From assembly GCA_018659375.1 (NCBI GenBank), contig JABJMO010000058.1, positions 1 through 64,000 on the forward strand: a DNA stretch of 64,000 nucleotides. The letters are read 5' to 3'. Of the stretch, positions 8,183-17,883 are shown piece after piece. Position 1 is the first letter of the stretch, and every line of letters begins with the position of its first letter. The position numbers were made by a program, and so were the translations under genes. The notes beneath the pieces are model-generated. The model saw nothing but the letters and a program-made list of their open reading frames with translations. It had not been told where the DNA came from and did no database searches. The stretch comes from Methanobacteriota archaeon (GTDB lineage Archaea; Thermoplasmatota; Poseidoniia; Poseidoniales; Poseidoniaceae).

Positions 8183-10155
8183 ATCGTTACTAGTTTTGCA
8201 TCTGTTTGGGGCGAATTAGCGCTTCCTGCATCGTCATTCCATGCTAGAGTGATATCAATGCCATGAGAGGGGTCCATATCAAGTTCGTAAACCAAGCCAA
8301 ATGAAGGTTGCAATACTTTACCATCATCAAAATATGTTGATAGTATTGTGCTGCCTTCAGTGGGCATAACTGTATTTTCAAGGTTTAATTGCCCCCATCC
8401 TTCGTTTTGGTTTGGTACGTCTGGAGTCCCTAAATCCTCTGCTCCATTAATCATCGCCGCCTTAATCAAGGATGCTGATGGTGAGACAATATTTACTTGT
8501 TCACGAATGAATTCTCTAGTTAATGCAGCAAGACCCCCCGCAACTGATGCTGATTGAGATGTACCTGAAACCGACATGTATAACGAATCACCATCAGCAT
8601 GAACACCGCTCCCACAGGCAAAGCCGATTGGTGTTTTTGCTTCCTCAGCGCGTCCGGAACAAATTTCTACTCCAGGTGCTACAACATCGGGTTTGATTCT
8701 ACCGTCAAGGGTAAAACCAACTCTAGAATTAGAGTCTACTGAACCTTCAGGAGTGGTGCCAAGACTACCTGTAGTACTTACCCCAACTGATAGTACATTC
8801 TTAGCTGTTGCCGGGGCGGTAATTAGCGTGCTACCTTGGCCGTCTGTATCACCAACTGAAAATATCGGCAATAATGTTGTTTCATCATGAACAAACTGGT
8901 CAACTGATCTTGAATCAGCAGTATATTCTCCGAAATTACCATTCAAGCCCCATGCATTAATTGCTATTCTTGCTGTTTTTTGTTTAGCGTCTAATAATAA
9001 ATCGTAAATAGAGCCTTGCCGACCAAATACGCCTGTTGGGTCGTGCTCTAGAGCATACATCGTCACCCCAGCACTTGGAGCGATTCCTTTGCTAGAAGTG
9101 TCCCCCGAACCATCGCCAACTGCGGTTAATGTTACGTGAGTACCATGACCGCCATTAGTATCTGCAGGTGAAGTATCTAAGCCAAATTGCGTATAAACAG
9201 CGGCAACTCTTCCGCTGATGTCAGGATGGTCTCTATCTAATCCGGTATCGGCAATTGCTAACATTTCCCCCGAACCATCTAAAGTAAACGTCCCTGACAA
9301 ATCTACATTTGCCACGCCAGTTATTGCTCTGGCTACGGCATTGTGGACCACCATCTTACCAACCGGTTCAGTCCAAATAATTCTGCCATCTTGAGAAACT
9401 AGATTGGCAAAGTGAAGTGAATTTTCGACGGTTACTTGACAGGTAGTATAGCCACACCAAGCGTCTGTTGCACCGTAATTAGTTAGCGATAAAGCAAGAC
9501 TTTCATAGCCACCGTACCCCAAATCATTTGATGGAATCAAAGACAGACTATGATAATTAGACTCATAGATTATCGAAGGATGAATACGATAACCAGGGTT
9601 GATGTTGCCAAACCATCTTACTTCATCGCTTGTAGCAAGCATATCGATAGTAATCTGTTGATTATGTTCAAGCCTGATAATGAAATTTCCGTCACCAAGA
9701 TTGTCTAACACATGTAAAAATGATTTACTTTGCAATTCAAATAACCAATCAAAATCATATTCATTCAATTGAACAAACATCATCCCAGTAGACAAATAAT
9801 CTTCACTTGAAATGAAACTTTCTGGTAAGTAAGGTGGTTCGGTAGTAAGTGGATCGAAAGAACCATGAGCCAGATTAAGCATTCCAGAAAGGGCTCTAGT
9901 TTCTTGATTATTGATGATGTAACTAGACGCTTGATGCCAATGTTCAGCTGCTACCGATAACTGTTCACTATCACTGTTTGACTCGATATTTTCTACAGAT
10001 AACTCAGGATTATTAGCGTGGTCAAACAAGTAAGGAGTTGAGGTCACACCAAGAAGCAGAATTATTGCTAATATGACCTGCTTTTCCTTCTGCATGGTTA
10101 CCGCAAATCCGCATGCTTTTTGAAAACAACCGTCTATTGATGATAATTTGCTCAT
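7975..10155 (-). CDS. subtilisin-like serine protease (family S8), N-terminal part of a frameshifted gene
   Basis: An exported subtilase. A hydrophobic signal or anchor is at ~27-42 and a prodomain-like region at ~60-280. The catalytic domain has Asp303 (IADTGLD), His337 (GGHGTH) and Ser533 (SGTSQSAS), so the triad is intact. After Lys654-Leu655-Val656 the frame departs from the family pattern KLVNDLDL and yields a meaningless 70-residue end (to 7975). The correct continuation lies in the next frame from about 8188. The start ATG at 10155 overlaps the GAPDH stop (TAATG), so it is translationally coupled to gap; an internal Met21 is a less likely start. The likely role is degradation of extracellular protein, with the product tethered by the C-terminal helix of the downstream frame. 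Confidence 0.88.
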   Translation of the reverse strand: MSKLSSIDGCFQKACGFAVTMQKEKQVILAIILLLGVTSTPYLFDHANNPELSVENIESNSDSEQLSVAAEHWHQASSYIINNQETRALSGMLNLAHGSFDPLTTEPPYLPESFISSEDYLSTGMMFVQLNEYDFDWLFELQSKSFLHVLDNLGDGNFIIRLEHNQQITIDMLATSDEVRWFGNINPGYRIHPSIIYESNYHSLSLIPSNDLGYGGYESLALSLTNYGATDAWCGYTTCQVTVENSLHFANLVSQDGRIIWTEPVGKMVVHNAVARAITGVANVDLSGTFTLDGSGEMLAIADTGLDRDHPDISGRVAAVYTQFGLDTSPADTNGGHGTHVTLTAVGDGSGDTSSKGIAPSAGVTMYALEHDPTGVFGRQGSIYDLLLDAKQKTARIAINAWGLNGNFGEYTADSRSVDQFVHDETTLLPIFSVGDTDGQGSTLITAPATAKNVLSVGVSTTGSLGTTPEGSVDSNSRVGFTLDGRIKPDVVAPGVEICSGRAEEAKTPIGFACGSGVHADGDSLYMSVSGTSQSASVAGGLAALTREFIREQVNIVSPSASLIKAAMINGAEDLGTPDVPNQNEGWGQLNLENTVMPTEGSTILSTYFDDGKVLQPSFGLVYELDMDPSHGIDITLAWNDDAGSANSPQTDAKLVTIWICYSLHQTVILGLVIILHLAFRLLVAQLIILIMLKESVLLHKLVQHQANGSCKSFIVEVQIRTLVLL
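8181..8190 (-). other. apparent 1-nt deletion joining the two protease frames
   Basis: On the minus strand AAACTAGTAACGATTTGGATTTG encodes K-L-V and then loses frame. Adding one A (GTA-AAC-GAT-TTG) restores K-L-V-N-D-L-D-L, a motif widely conserved in subtilases just after the catalytic domain. The missing base falls beside the two T bases at 8187-8188 of the plus strand. This could be a consensus or sequencing error, a strain-specific mutation or, less likely, recoding; no long slippery run is present. Confidence 0.85.
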
Positions 10156-11192
10156 TAGATGTTGTTATATTTACTAATCGCCGAGTCTGTCTTCTCAACC
10201 GATTTGCGCCAATCTGACTCGGTGCCCATCAATGCCCTTATGGCATCAACATTTTCGGGAATCACATCAGATTCTTGATGTATTGCTTGGAAATAATATA
10301 ACGTATCACCATTTAACTTCACACCGTCTTTCCAGACAAAGATTTCGTGTAAATCACCCCACTTTCGGCCGATATCCCTAGCATATTCCATTACTTCAGC
10401 CGTGGTTGTAATACCTGTTTCACCACCATTCATGAGAACAATCCTAGGTTCATTGGACCACATGTCAATAACTGACTCAGTAGTAAGACCATGGCCGTTT
10501 GGTAGTTGTGCGACTATGACGTGTACATGCATAATTGTTGTTGGAACTGCAACTGCCATTGAATTAATAATGATTTCAGACTTTACAGTCATAACATCCG
10601 GCCCGTGATGAGATGGCACTTTTAGTACTGGTTTGATAGCATTAATCGGACCTTTGCTAGAATCCCCCGGATCAGCTGCCCTTCGAATCATGGTACACTC
10701 TACTGAGAGTGAACCACAGTGATTATACAACGGCATTAAGGTTCTTGATAATCCTGTGGTGTTACACGATACGACTCTTGTGCCATCAACATTGAGATTC
10801 TCTATGTGGTTAGCGGAGGATGTGTATGACATACCGGTCATAGCATGCTTTTCGCCGCCTTGAAAAATCCATTTGACGCCCGCAGATAGATATTTTTCCA
10901 GATTATTTGCACCAACCTTACCGGGTGAACAATCTATTACTATATCGGCAATCGATAACAAGTCTGACAAACCCCCGTGACAGGTATAGCCCGCATCTGC
11001 AAAAGCTTGTATTTTTTCCTCCGCGTCATATGTGCAGAAAATTGGGTACCCTTTTCTAACAGCTAAATCGCAGCCAAAGGCTGGTCTAGTCTTAGTTACT
11101 CCAACAATTTCCATGTCATCTTGGGCATCAACTGCATCTGCAACCCGCTTGCCAATTGTGCCATATCCGTTTATTGCTACCTTGATTACCAT
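10155..11192 (-). CDS. gap: glyceraldehyde-3-phosphate dehydrogenase, archaeal type II
   Basis: Converts glyceraldehyde 3-phosphate, phosphate and NAD(P)+ to 1,3-bisphosphoglycerate, or the reverse in gluconeogenesis. The Rossmann motif INGYGTIGKRVADAV is at 7-21, the archaeal-specific VTKTRPAFGCDLAVRKGYP block at 32-50, and the catalytic cysteine C143 in SCNTTGLSR. The 345-residue length is normal for the type II enzyme, which is found in archaea and differs from bacterial GapA. The ATG at 11192 is preceded by GTGAG, a weak ribosome-binding site. It shares a divergent intergenic region with the glutamate-synthase-like gene and is followed, with a 1-nt overlap, by the protease gene. Confidence 0.96.
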   Translation of the reverse strand: MVIKVAINGYGTIGKRVADAVDAQDDMEIVGVTKTRPAFGCDLAVRKGYPIFCTYDAEEKIQAFADAGYTCHGGLSDLLSIADIVIDCSPGKVGANNLEKYLSAGVKWIFQGGEKHAMTGMSYTSSANHIENLNVDGTRVVSCNTTGLSRTLMPLYNHCGSLSVECTMIRRAADPGDSSKGPINAIKPVLKVPSHHGPDVMTVKSEIIINSMAVAVPTTIMHVHVIVAQLPNGHGLTTESVIDMWSNEPRIVLMNGGETGITTTAEVMEYARDIGRKWGDLHEIFVWKDGVKLNGDTLYYFQAIHQESDVIPENVDAIRALMGTESDWRKSVEKTDSAISKYNNI

Positions 11193-11288
11193 CGTCTCAC
11201 AATCCCTGTGTCATGGTAGAATATCTATTAACAAATCGTATTATGATCATGATTAAGAAACCATCAATTTCAATTCCATAGAAAAGAA

Positions 11289-11298
11289 GACTATATGG
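11289..11298 (+). promoter_or_regulatory. candidate TATA box for the glutamate-synthase-like gene
   Basis: GACTATATGG is centred about 28 nt before the ATG at 11322, within the 129-nt divergent region shared with gap. The spacing predicts transcription starting within a few bases of the start codon, i.e. a leaderless mRNA. No Shine-Dalgarno-like sequence is seen before the ATG. Confidence 0.4.
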
Positions 11299-11321
11299 CC
11301 ATGCTACATTGACAGCAGTAC

Positions 11322-12899
11322 ATGGCGGATGCTCTAGATGTCGTTGCTAGGTCATTCAACATCAATTCTAAATTAGGGCCGAAACTGACAGCGGCTGCTG
11401 AACAAAATGCAATATTGCGAATTGGATGGACAAATGCTGGCGATCCAGTCCCAAAAAACGGGGAACTCGGACTGTGCCCGGGATTACCAAAAGGCGCCAA
11501 AGTTAGGGCGTTAGGGAAATTAGGTTCTTGGACAGCAGCTTTTGGCAATGGAGGAACCTTTACCATTCAAGGTGATGTAGAATCATATCTTGGCGCAGGT
11601 AACGGCGGGAATACCATCACCTGTGAACGATCTGCAGGGAATTATGCAGGATATGGCATGAAATCCGGTAAGATTTCAATATTAGACGGGTGTGGCGACG
11701 ACCTTGGTTCATGTATGGAAGGTGGTCTGTTATTTGTTAGAGGCAACGCTGGAGTTAGAGTCGGAGGGGGCATGAAAGACGGAATTATTGTTGTTGATGG
11801 TGACATCGGCAATGACCCTGGTGCCGGGATGAGTGGTGGTTTGATTATCATCAACGGAAGATGCCCAGATCCACCTGAAGGGGTAACACTTCGACCAGTC
11901 ACAAAAAGCGAACTAACAAAAATTAACAAGGAACTCGATATCAAAGATTTCCAAATCCCTAATGACTCTGTATGCTTAGAATGTACTAGCCCAAAAAATG
12001 ATTCAAAATCGAATCATGTGGTCTCATCTGGAGATATGTCTACAATCGGATTGGTACCAACAGATGCACCACACAAAATGAATTACATCACCTGTGACAC
12101 TGTAGCTCTGATAGGAGAGAGAGGAGATACCAATACGCCAATAGCCTTACCGCTACCACTAATGCCGGTGATATCGGATGGTGATATTTTATCTAAATTT
12201 GAGTCAGATGGCTCATCAGTTAACCGAATAGATACTCAACCATTCATTGTTTCAATAAATCCAAGAACAATTGATTTCGCCCTTATCAGCCATGATAATC
12301 TAAACATCATTGGTCCAAAACTAACCCAATGCGGTGGAATGGTAATTGACATGATGAGACTACCTAGCATGAATTCAGAGGAAATCGATGGCATGCTTGT
12401 CTCCCTGCGTTCACTACTTGGACAAGACAAACCATTTGCTTTCAGCAATGGAGTTGGCCGTATAGACTATTTGCACAAAACTTCTGCTTACCACAGAGCA
12501 GATATGGCAATTTCGTCTATTGAAGACGGCACAGGTATATCAGAACCAGCAAGTTTACCATTAATCGGTAGAAGCAACAAAGCAAATTTAGAAGACTACT
12601 ATACTGAATCGGTAATCAACCTTGGCTTTTCAGCAAATGCCGATGATATTGTCAAATTTTGTGCTGCAGGGCTAAAGCTTGTGTGTTGTGCAACTCCAGC
12701 TGAAGATGGTTCTGAAATCAATAACTGGTTAAATGTAATCCATTACGACCTTTCCACAACACTTCAGAGAATAGGATTGGAGAGTATCGATTCACTTTCC
12801 AGACAAAACCTTAGAGCACTTGATCATGAAACCGCAGCAGTAAGTGGCCTAAGACTAGTCGGATATGAGAGGCCACTCCCTCACTGGTTTGCAAGATAG
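11322..12899 (+). CDS. glutamate-synthase-like protein: GXGXG beta-helix plus degenerate synthase domain
   Basis: A 525-residue protein in two parts. Residues ~60-185 are the right-handed beta-helix with glycine repeats (GXGXG) shared by the glutamate synthase alpha subunit and formylmethanofuran dehydrogenase subunit C; typical turns are YAGYGMKSGKI, GGLLFVRGNAG and NDPGAGMSGGLI. Residues ~255-525 resemble the FMN-binding domain of glutamate synthase in outline: EDGTGISEP (401-409) stands where GGTGAAP is expected, and LRALDHETAAVSGL (497-510) matches the family C terminus. The iron-sulfur cysteine cluster and CPVGIAT motif are missing; only scattered cysteines remain (C447, C455, C456). The domain order is reversed relative to bacterial GltB, and no glutaminase domain is present. 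Normal glutamate synthesis is therefore doubtful. It ends 8 nt before pheT. Confidence 0.72.
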   Translation: MADALDVVARSFNINSKLGPKLTAAAEQNAILRIGWTNAGDPVPKNGELGLCPGLPKGAKVRALGKLGSWTAAFGNGGTFTIQGDVESYLGAGNGGNTITCERSAGNYAGYGMKSGKISILDGCGDDLGSCMEGGLLFVRGNAGVRVGGGMKDGIIVVDGDIGNDPGAGMSGGLIIINGRCPDPPEGVTLRPVTKSELTKINKELDIKDFQIPNDSVCLECTSPKNDSKSNHVVSSGDMSTIGLVPTDAPHKMNYITCDTVALIGERGDTNTPIALPLPLMPVISDGDILSKFESDGSSVNRIDTQPFIVSINPRTIDFALISHDNLNIIGPKLTQCGGMVIDMMRLPSMNSEEIDGMLVSLRSLLGQDKPFAFSNGVGRIDYLHKTSAYHRADMAISSIEDGTGISEPASLPLIGRSNKANLEDYYTESVINLGFSANADDIVKFCAAGLKLVCCATPAEDGSEINNWLNVIHYDLSTTLQRIGLESIDSLSRQNLRALDHETAAVSGLRLVGYERPLPHWFAR

Positions 12900-12907
12900 G
12901 TGAAAGT

Positions 12908-14599
12908 ATGCCAACAATTTCTGTAGACCAAGCACTAATTAAGCGATTAATGGCAAAGCACGGTTACCAACATGACACCGAATACCTGGCAGATAATCTA
13001 CCTTTACTAGGCACAGATATCGACAAATGTGACACAGAAACTCTTGATATTGAAATATTTCCTAATCGTCCTGACCTATTATCAGGTGAAACCTTATCAA
13101 GAGCCATTAGGAACTTTATTCATCACGCTCCTGCTGCTCCAAATCTCATTATTAAAAAAGGCGATTTGGAACTTATTGTCGACAGTGAACTAAAACAGAT
13201 ACGACCTGTTATTCTTGGAGCAGTAGTAAGGGGTGTTAATTCTGGCAGCTCCGAAATGGAATCTGATGCCTTCATCAAATCATTAATGGATCACCAAGAA
13301 AAACTACACTTTGCATTAGGTAGAGGAAGAAAACGGGCCTCAATAGGCGTTCATGACTTGGCTAAGATCAAACCTCCATTTTTTGTAAAAGCTGTTAACA
13401 ATGACACTCATTTCACACCGCTTTCCATGGATGATGAAATGTCTATCAAACAAATTTTGTTAGAACACCCTAAGGGGATTGATTACGCACATTTACTTGA
13501 CGGCTTTGAAAAATACCCTGTGATTGTTGATGCAGAAAATAGAATCTTATCATTTCCACCGATAATAAACGGTGACCACACGACAGTTACTGCTGATACA
13601 ACTGAATTTTTTATCGACGTAACAGGTTGGGATTATCGCTCATGTGAAGCATGTTTGATGCTGATTGCCATGCAATTAGAAGAATACGGTGGCACCATTG
13701 AATCTGTTAAAGTAACCGCGTGTGATGGTTCGGTTCAACATCTACCTAACGGAGATGCTATTGAACATAAGCTGCCCACAACACTGTTGAATGGCTTGAT
13801 TGGTGACAGCCTAGAGGAAAATCAAATTTCAAGTGCCATAAACCGAATGGGTGGTACACTAATCAGTAAAGGTGATGATTATATCAACTTGTTAATGCCG
13901 AGATGGAGATTTGACATATTACATCCAGTTGACTTGCTAGAAGATATTGCGATTGGACATGGCTATGAAAATTTAGGAACCGATATAGCAAAATCACCAA
14001 TGACTGCTGTTCCTAGGAAGGACAATAATATCTTGAGAAGAATTAGAGATTCAATGCAAGGACTTGGCATGATGCAGATACAATCCCTTACTTTATCCAA
14101 CGACCTTGATCAGTTTACCTTGATGCGTTGGGACAATGTTGGCGAAGTTACTAGGATTACCAACCCAATAACTATTGATCATACATTACTAAGACAATAT
14201 CTGATGCCTGGGTTGCTAAGGCTACTATCAAGTAACCGCCATCATGACTTGCCACAAAGCGTTTACGAGTTAGGCACAGTTGTAAGAGGTCATCACAATT
14301 CCACTAGATTAGCATTCTTAGTGGCAGAAAGAAGTGGTGGATTTGCGGCAATTAGAGGCAAAATCCAAGCATTCTTGAGAGATTTAGGAGCGCAAAACCA
14401 TGAGATAACTCCTCTTTCGGATAATGATGGACCTTGGCTAGCTGGAAGAGCTGCTAAGGTAATAGTAAACGGAATTCATATTGGTTGCTTTGGAGAGATA
14501 GACCCAAATGTGGCCGAACAATTCGAACTAAAGGTACCATTAAACGGCGCAGAATTTTCTGTTGACCAAATATTGCTGGCTATTCCAGACCCGGTATAA
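12908..14599 (+). CDS. pheT: phenylalanine--tRNA ligase beta subunit, archaeal type
   Basis: The beta subunit of the (alpha-beta)2 class II enzyme that charges tRNA-Phe. The start MPTISVDQALIKRLM and the ETLDIEIFPNRPDLLSGE segment (~53-70) are characteristic of archaeal PheT, followed by the B3/B4 editing region, B5 domain (GHGYENLG near 350) and the catalytic-like core with ITNPITIDHTLLRQYLMPGLL. The length of 563 residues is normal for the short archaeal/eukaryotic form, which lacks the bacterial N-terminal tRNA-binding and C-terminal anticodon-binding extensions. The ATG at 12908 follows GTGAAAGT. The partner pheS is not in the window. It is probably co-transcribed with the preceding gene. 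Confidence 0.95.
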   Translation: MPTISVDQALIKRLMAKHGYQHDTEYLADNLPLLGTDIDKCDTETLDIEIFPNRPDLLSGETLSRAIRNFIHHAPAAPNLIIKKGDLELIVDSELKQIRPVILGAVVRGVNSGSSEMESDAFIKSLMDHQEKLHFALGRGRKRASIGVHDLAKIKPPFFVKAVNNDTHFTPLSMDDEMSIKQILLEHPKGIDYAHLLDGFEKYPVIVDAENRILSFPPIINGDHTTVTADTTEFFIDVTGWDYRSCEACLMLIAMQLEEYGGTIESVKVTACDGSVQHLPNGDAIEHKLPTTLLNGLIGDSLEENQISSAINRMGGTLISKGDDYINLLMPRWRFDILHPVDLLEDIAIGHGYENLGTDIAKSPMTAVPRKDNNILRRIRDSMQGLGMMQIQSLTLSNDLDQFTLMRWDNVGEVTRITNPITIDHTLLRQYLMPGLLRLLSSNRHHDLPQSVYELGTVVRGHHNSTRLAFLVAERSGGFAAIRGKIQAFLRDLGAQNHEITPLSDNDGPWLAGRAAKVIVNGIHIGCFGEIDPNVAEQFELKVPLNGAEFSVDQILLAIPDPV

Positions 14600-14650
14600 T
14601 CTTACACAACAAATAGCATTATTTGATATGCTAATTGTATTACAGAAACT

Positions 14651-17104
14651 ATGCGCAGGGCATCGGTTGCACTAGTCTTGGTCTTGTGCATTTTCACGCC
14701 GATGGTTGAAAATAGTGCTGCGAATCTGGAAAACGGAATTTTTGAAATAGATTCAACAACAAGACATGTCATACATCGAGGGGAAACTATTGAAGCCTCT
14801 ATTACGATAAGAAATATTGCAGACCAAGTAAATGAAGTTTCTTTCCAACACGCACTACCAGACAACATCTCAATTAGCAATTTGCCAGATGAATATGTAT
14901 TATCCCAAGGACAAGTTAGACAATTTAAATTCTATTTTACCTGTGATGATTATGCACCATATCAAACAGTTAATGCAGTAATTACTATCACTTCGTCACT
15001 AGATTCACAATTAAGCATAGATAACCAATTTGATTTGGTAATTTCTAAGCAATCAAATCTGCAGTATGGCGTAAATGGTGACTCACAATTCGTGGTAGAC
15101 CCTGGGATTAAGACCAATTTAGCAGTTAATATGACAAATTATGGATTATTTGTTGACAATGTCACTTTCTCCTTAGCGACAAACTCAAATTGGGAATGGG
15201 GATGGACAATGAACAACACACAAAACCTAACATCTTACGAGTATTTCACACCAAATCAATTGAAGTATATCTATCTGTGGATTCAAGTACCACAAGTGAT
15301 AAATTCACAGCCACTTTTTGAATCAGGACCACGCTTTTCATTAGTGGCAACATCCAATTTAGATGAGTGTACTACTACATGGAATTTTGACTTATTGATG
15401 TCAGAATTTAGAAATGTGTCGATTTTGGAAACAGAAACCAACCTCTCGTTATCGCCAGACTCCAGTGGTAGAACTCCAGTTACAATCACTAACGTTGGCA
15501 ATGTAGAAAATATTATGAGCATTGATTTACAAGTAATCAACAGTCAAGGTAATCCAATAATAGGGGTGCCAATATCTGATAGAATAGACTATGATGGTTG
15601 GATAATAGCTGTTTTTGGCGGCTATGAAGATGAGTTTATTCAACCAACGAATTCCCGTACTTTTGAAATTGGTTTTCAATCACCAAATTCTAATAGCGGA
15701 GAAATCCATGTCAGGGTAATAATAACACCTAGTGGAGCGACTAATCGGGCTAAATATGTTGACTTACAAGCAACAGTAGTCTGGCAAAGAGAGGTGAATG
15801 CAGACCTCATTTCAGATGACTGCTCACAATTGTTACCAAGTGAGTCCTGTGATGCCGGTTTCAGGATTTATAATGAAGGTAATTATCAAGATAATTATTT
15901 GGTAGAGATCATTGAACAACCTAACTTTGTGAGTCTGTCTCTTGGAACTACTTCACTTGAAATTGGTAAGAATTCCTTTGTTGACATAAATAGTTTAACA
16001 ATAACTGCTAATCAAGATGCAAGTGCTTTTGCCAATGGAAATGTCATAATTGCAATATCACTCACCAATTCGAACCAAAATCCAGTGTTGATTAATTTTG
16101 ATGTGGTAATTGCACCCGAAATATCATGGTCTTTACAAAATTTGGTTCAAGAAAATGATGCTATTGGCAGGGTTAACATCGCTATGACCCTACGTAATAA
16201 TGGAAATGCAATGGACGGAATTATTGTTCAATTACAATGTTCACACTTTACAGAAATGTCGTTTATCCCGCCTAGTGGAGCGATTTATGAAAGTGGCATT
16301 GAATATCCAAGATCATTTGAAATAAATGATATAAACTTAGCTTCTAACTTTACTGTCAGAGCTTGGGCAGAGATTCCTGTGGATCAAATTAGCAATGGAA
16401 CAATGTACCTCAACATATCAATACGGTCTATTTTCACTCCTGATGAACCAATCGAATTTACCACATCTGTCCAATATTATGGCACAAATTGGCAAGATGA
16501 TGAAGTAAAGACAAATGAAAAAACTTTAGGAGATTATGTAGAGTTGACCACCGATATTCTAAAGTCATGGTTCTGGATAATAATATCAATATTAGCATCG
16601 GGTCTAATCATCAATAAAGCCGTAAGAGATCGAAGTGACCGATTAGAAAATCAAACCATGATTGATACCATAAATTCTGCAAACACAGCTGAAAAACAAG
16701 ATGATTGGTTGGCTAAATTTGGGTCAAAAAGAGTAGAAACTACACTGATTGAATCTCCGGAAATTGCTGCCGAGCGGTTTGAACGTTCGTTCAAAAATCG
16801 CGCTGGACAATTAAAACCTGTTACTGCGCCAATTGATGAAAAATTAAGGGATGCTGCTGCTTTAGTATTGGACACCCATGACAAATCAATAGTTAGAAAT
16901 GAAGCCGATGAATTACTTAATGCAATAGACCTTGGAGGAATTAACCAGCCCGTTAGTGACAATGAAAAACTGCCGACAGCACAATATAATCCAAAAATGA
17001 CCAAGCGTAGTGACCCGAGAAATATATTGACTGATGGGGAACAAATAGCAACAGAATTCACTAAATCTGTTCCGTTGCCTGATGAAGATGATTTAGATTT
17101 TTGA
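14651..17104 (+). CDS. exported membrane-anchored protein with NEW3-like domains
   Basis: An 817-residue protein of unknown function. A signal peptide spans residues 1-24 (hydrophobic ASVALVLVLCIFTPM). The exterior ~600 residues are repeated beta-sandwich domains resembling NEW3/COG1470; telltale segments are GETIEASITIRNIADQVNEV, VTITNVGNVENIM and MTLRNNGNAMDGI. One transmembrane helix lies at ~640-657 (WFWIIISILASGLII), followed by a charged 160-residue cytoplasmic tail ending in an acidic DEDDLDF. N-glycosylation sequons are frequent in the exterior part. The layout matches the protease C terminus and other surface proteins here, so a cell-surface structural or binding role is likely. A TATA-like ATTTGATATGC lies ~25 nt before the ATG. 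It ends 7 nt before rnhB. Confidence 0.72.
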   Translation: MRRASVALVLVLCIFTPMVENSAANLENGIFEIDSTTRHVIHRGETIEASITIRNIADQVNEVSFQHALPDNISISNLPDEYVLSQGQVRQFKFYFTCDDYAPYQTVNAVITITSSLDSQLSIDNQFDLVISKQSNLQYGVNGDSQFVVDPGIKTNLAVNMTNYGLFVDNVTFSLATNSNWEWGWTMNNTQNLTSYEYFTPNQLKYIYLWIQVPQVINSQPLFESGPRFSLVATSNLDECTTTWNFDLLMSEFRNVSILETETNLSLSPDSSGRTPVTITNVGNVENIMSIDLQVINSQGNPIIGVPISDRIDYDGWIIAVFGGYEDEFIQPTNSRTFEIGFQSPNSNSGEIHVRVIITPSGATNRAKYVDLQATVVWQREVNADLISDDCSQLLPSESCDAGFRIYNEGNYQDNYLVEIIEQPNFVSLSLGTTSLEIGKNSFVDINSLTITANQDASAFANGNVIIAISLTNSNQNPVLINFDVVIAPEISWSLQNLVQENDAIGRVNIAMTLRNNGNAMDGIIVQLQCSHFTEMSFIPPSGAIYESGIEYPRSFEINDINLASNFTVRAWAEIPVDQISNGTMYLNISIRSIFTPDEPIEFTTSVQYYGTNWQDDEVKTNEKTLGDYVELTTDILKSWFWIIISILASGLIINKAVRDRSDRLENQTMIDTINSANTAEKQDDWLAKFGSKRVETTLIESPEIAAERFERSFKNRAGQLKPVTAPIDEKLRDAAALVLDTHDKSIVRNEADELLNAIDLGGINQPVSDNEKLPTAQYNPKMTKRSDPRNILTDGEQIATEFTKSVPLPDEDDLDF

Positions 17105-17111
17105 GATTAGT

Positions 17112-17834
17112 ATGTTACACATTGGGGTTGATGAAGCTGGTAGAGGACCAGTAATTGGTCCATTAGTTGTTGGATGTGTTTGTATTCCAGAAGGAGACAT
17201 ACAAATGCTTGTTGAGGCTGGAGTCAAAGACTCGAAAGATTTGAGTAAAAAAAAGCGAGAAACGATTCGCACATGGTTCTTTGAAAATTGTCAAACAAGA
17301 GGATGGAAATATTCAGTCATTTCCTGTCCACCATCACGAATCGATATAGCCGTGGCAAATAAAGGTCTAAATATTTTAGAAACACAGTTATTTGCTGAGG
17401 CAATCAACAAATTAGCATTGGTCGGTAATGATAATAGTTTTATGATAACCAATGATGCTTGTGATGTAGATGAGCAACGATTCACTAGAAGAATAAGTGC
17501 CCTAATTGACCAATGGCCTTGGCCTAATTCCGAAATGGTAAGTTTTCACAAAGCAGATGAAAATTACCCCATCGTTGGGATGGCTAGTATATTGGCAAAA
17601 CAACACAGAGATCATTGTATAACTGAGATTGAAAATAAGGTTGGCTTTCCAATTGGGTCAGGCTATCCAAGTGATAAAAAAACAGTTGACGCAGTTCATA
17701 TCTTGATAGGAGACAAACCCCACGAAGACCTACGTTGGTCATGGTCGACAGTTAAGCGTATTTGGTCGCAGAAACACGATATCGAATTACCTGATAGGTT
17801 AATCTCTGATGGTAATCAAACTACTTTATTTTAA
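17112..17834 (+). CDS. rnhB: ribonuclease HII
   Basis: Hydrolyses the RNA strand of RNA-DNA hybrids and removes single ribonucleotides and RNA primers from DNA. The motif GVDEAGRGPVIGP is at residues 5-17, with Asp7 and Glu8 as metal ligands. Further family blocks are KDSKDLSKKKRE (38-49) and HKADENYPIVGMASILAKQHRD (~152-173). The length of 240 residues is typical of archaeal RNase HII. It starts 7 nt after the exported-protein gene and 49 nt ahead of gltX, so it may be read from an upstream promoter. Confidence 0.95.
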   Translation: MLHIGVDEAGRGPVIGPLVVGCVCIPEGDIQMLVEAGVKDSKDLSKKKRETIRTWFFENCQTRGWKYSVISCPPSRIDIAVANKGLNILETQLFAEAINKLALVGNDNSFMITNDACDVDEQRFTRRISALIDQWPWPNSEMVSFHKADENYPIVGMASILAKQHRDHCITEIENKVGFPIGSGYPSDKKTVDAVHILIGDKPHEDLRWSWSTVKRIWSQKHDIELPDRLISDGNQTTLF

Positions 17835-17883
17835 ATTAACCATTCAATTCATCAAGGACTGGTGTTAGGGGGAATTGATTGGC

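Noticed and set aside
7975-8187. Last ~70 codons of the upstream protease frame
   Set aside because: Out-of-frame translation after the single-base shift; the same DNA encodes the conserved continuation in the other frame.
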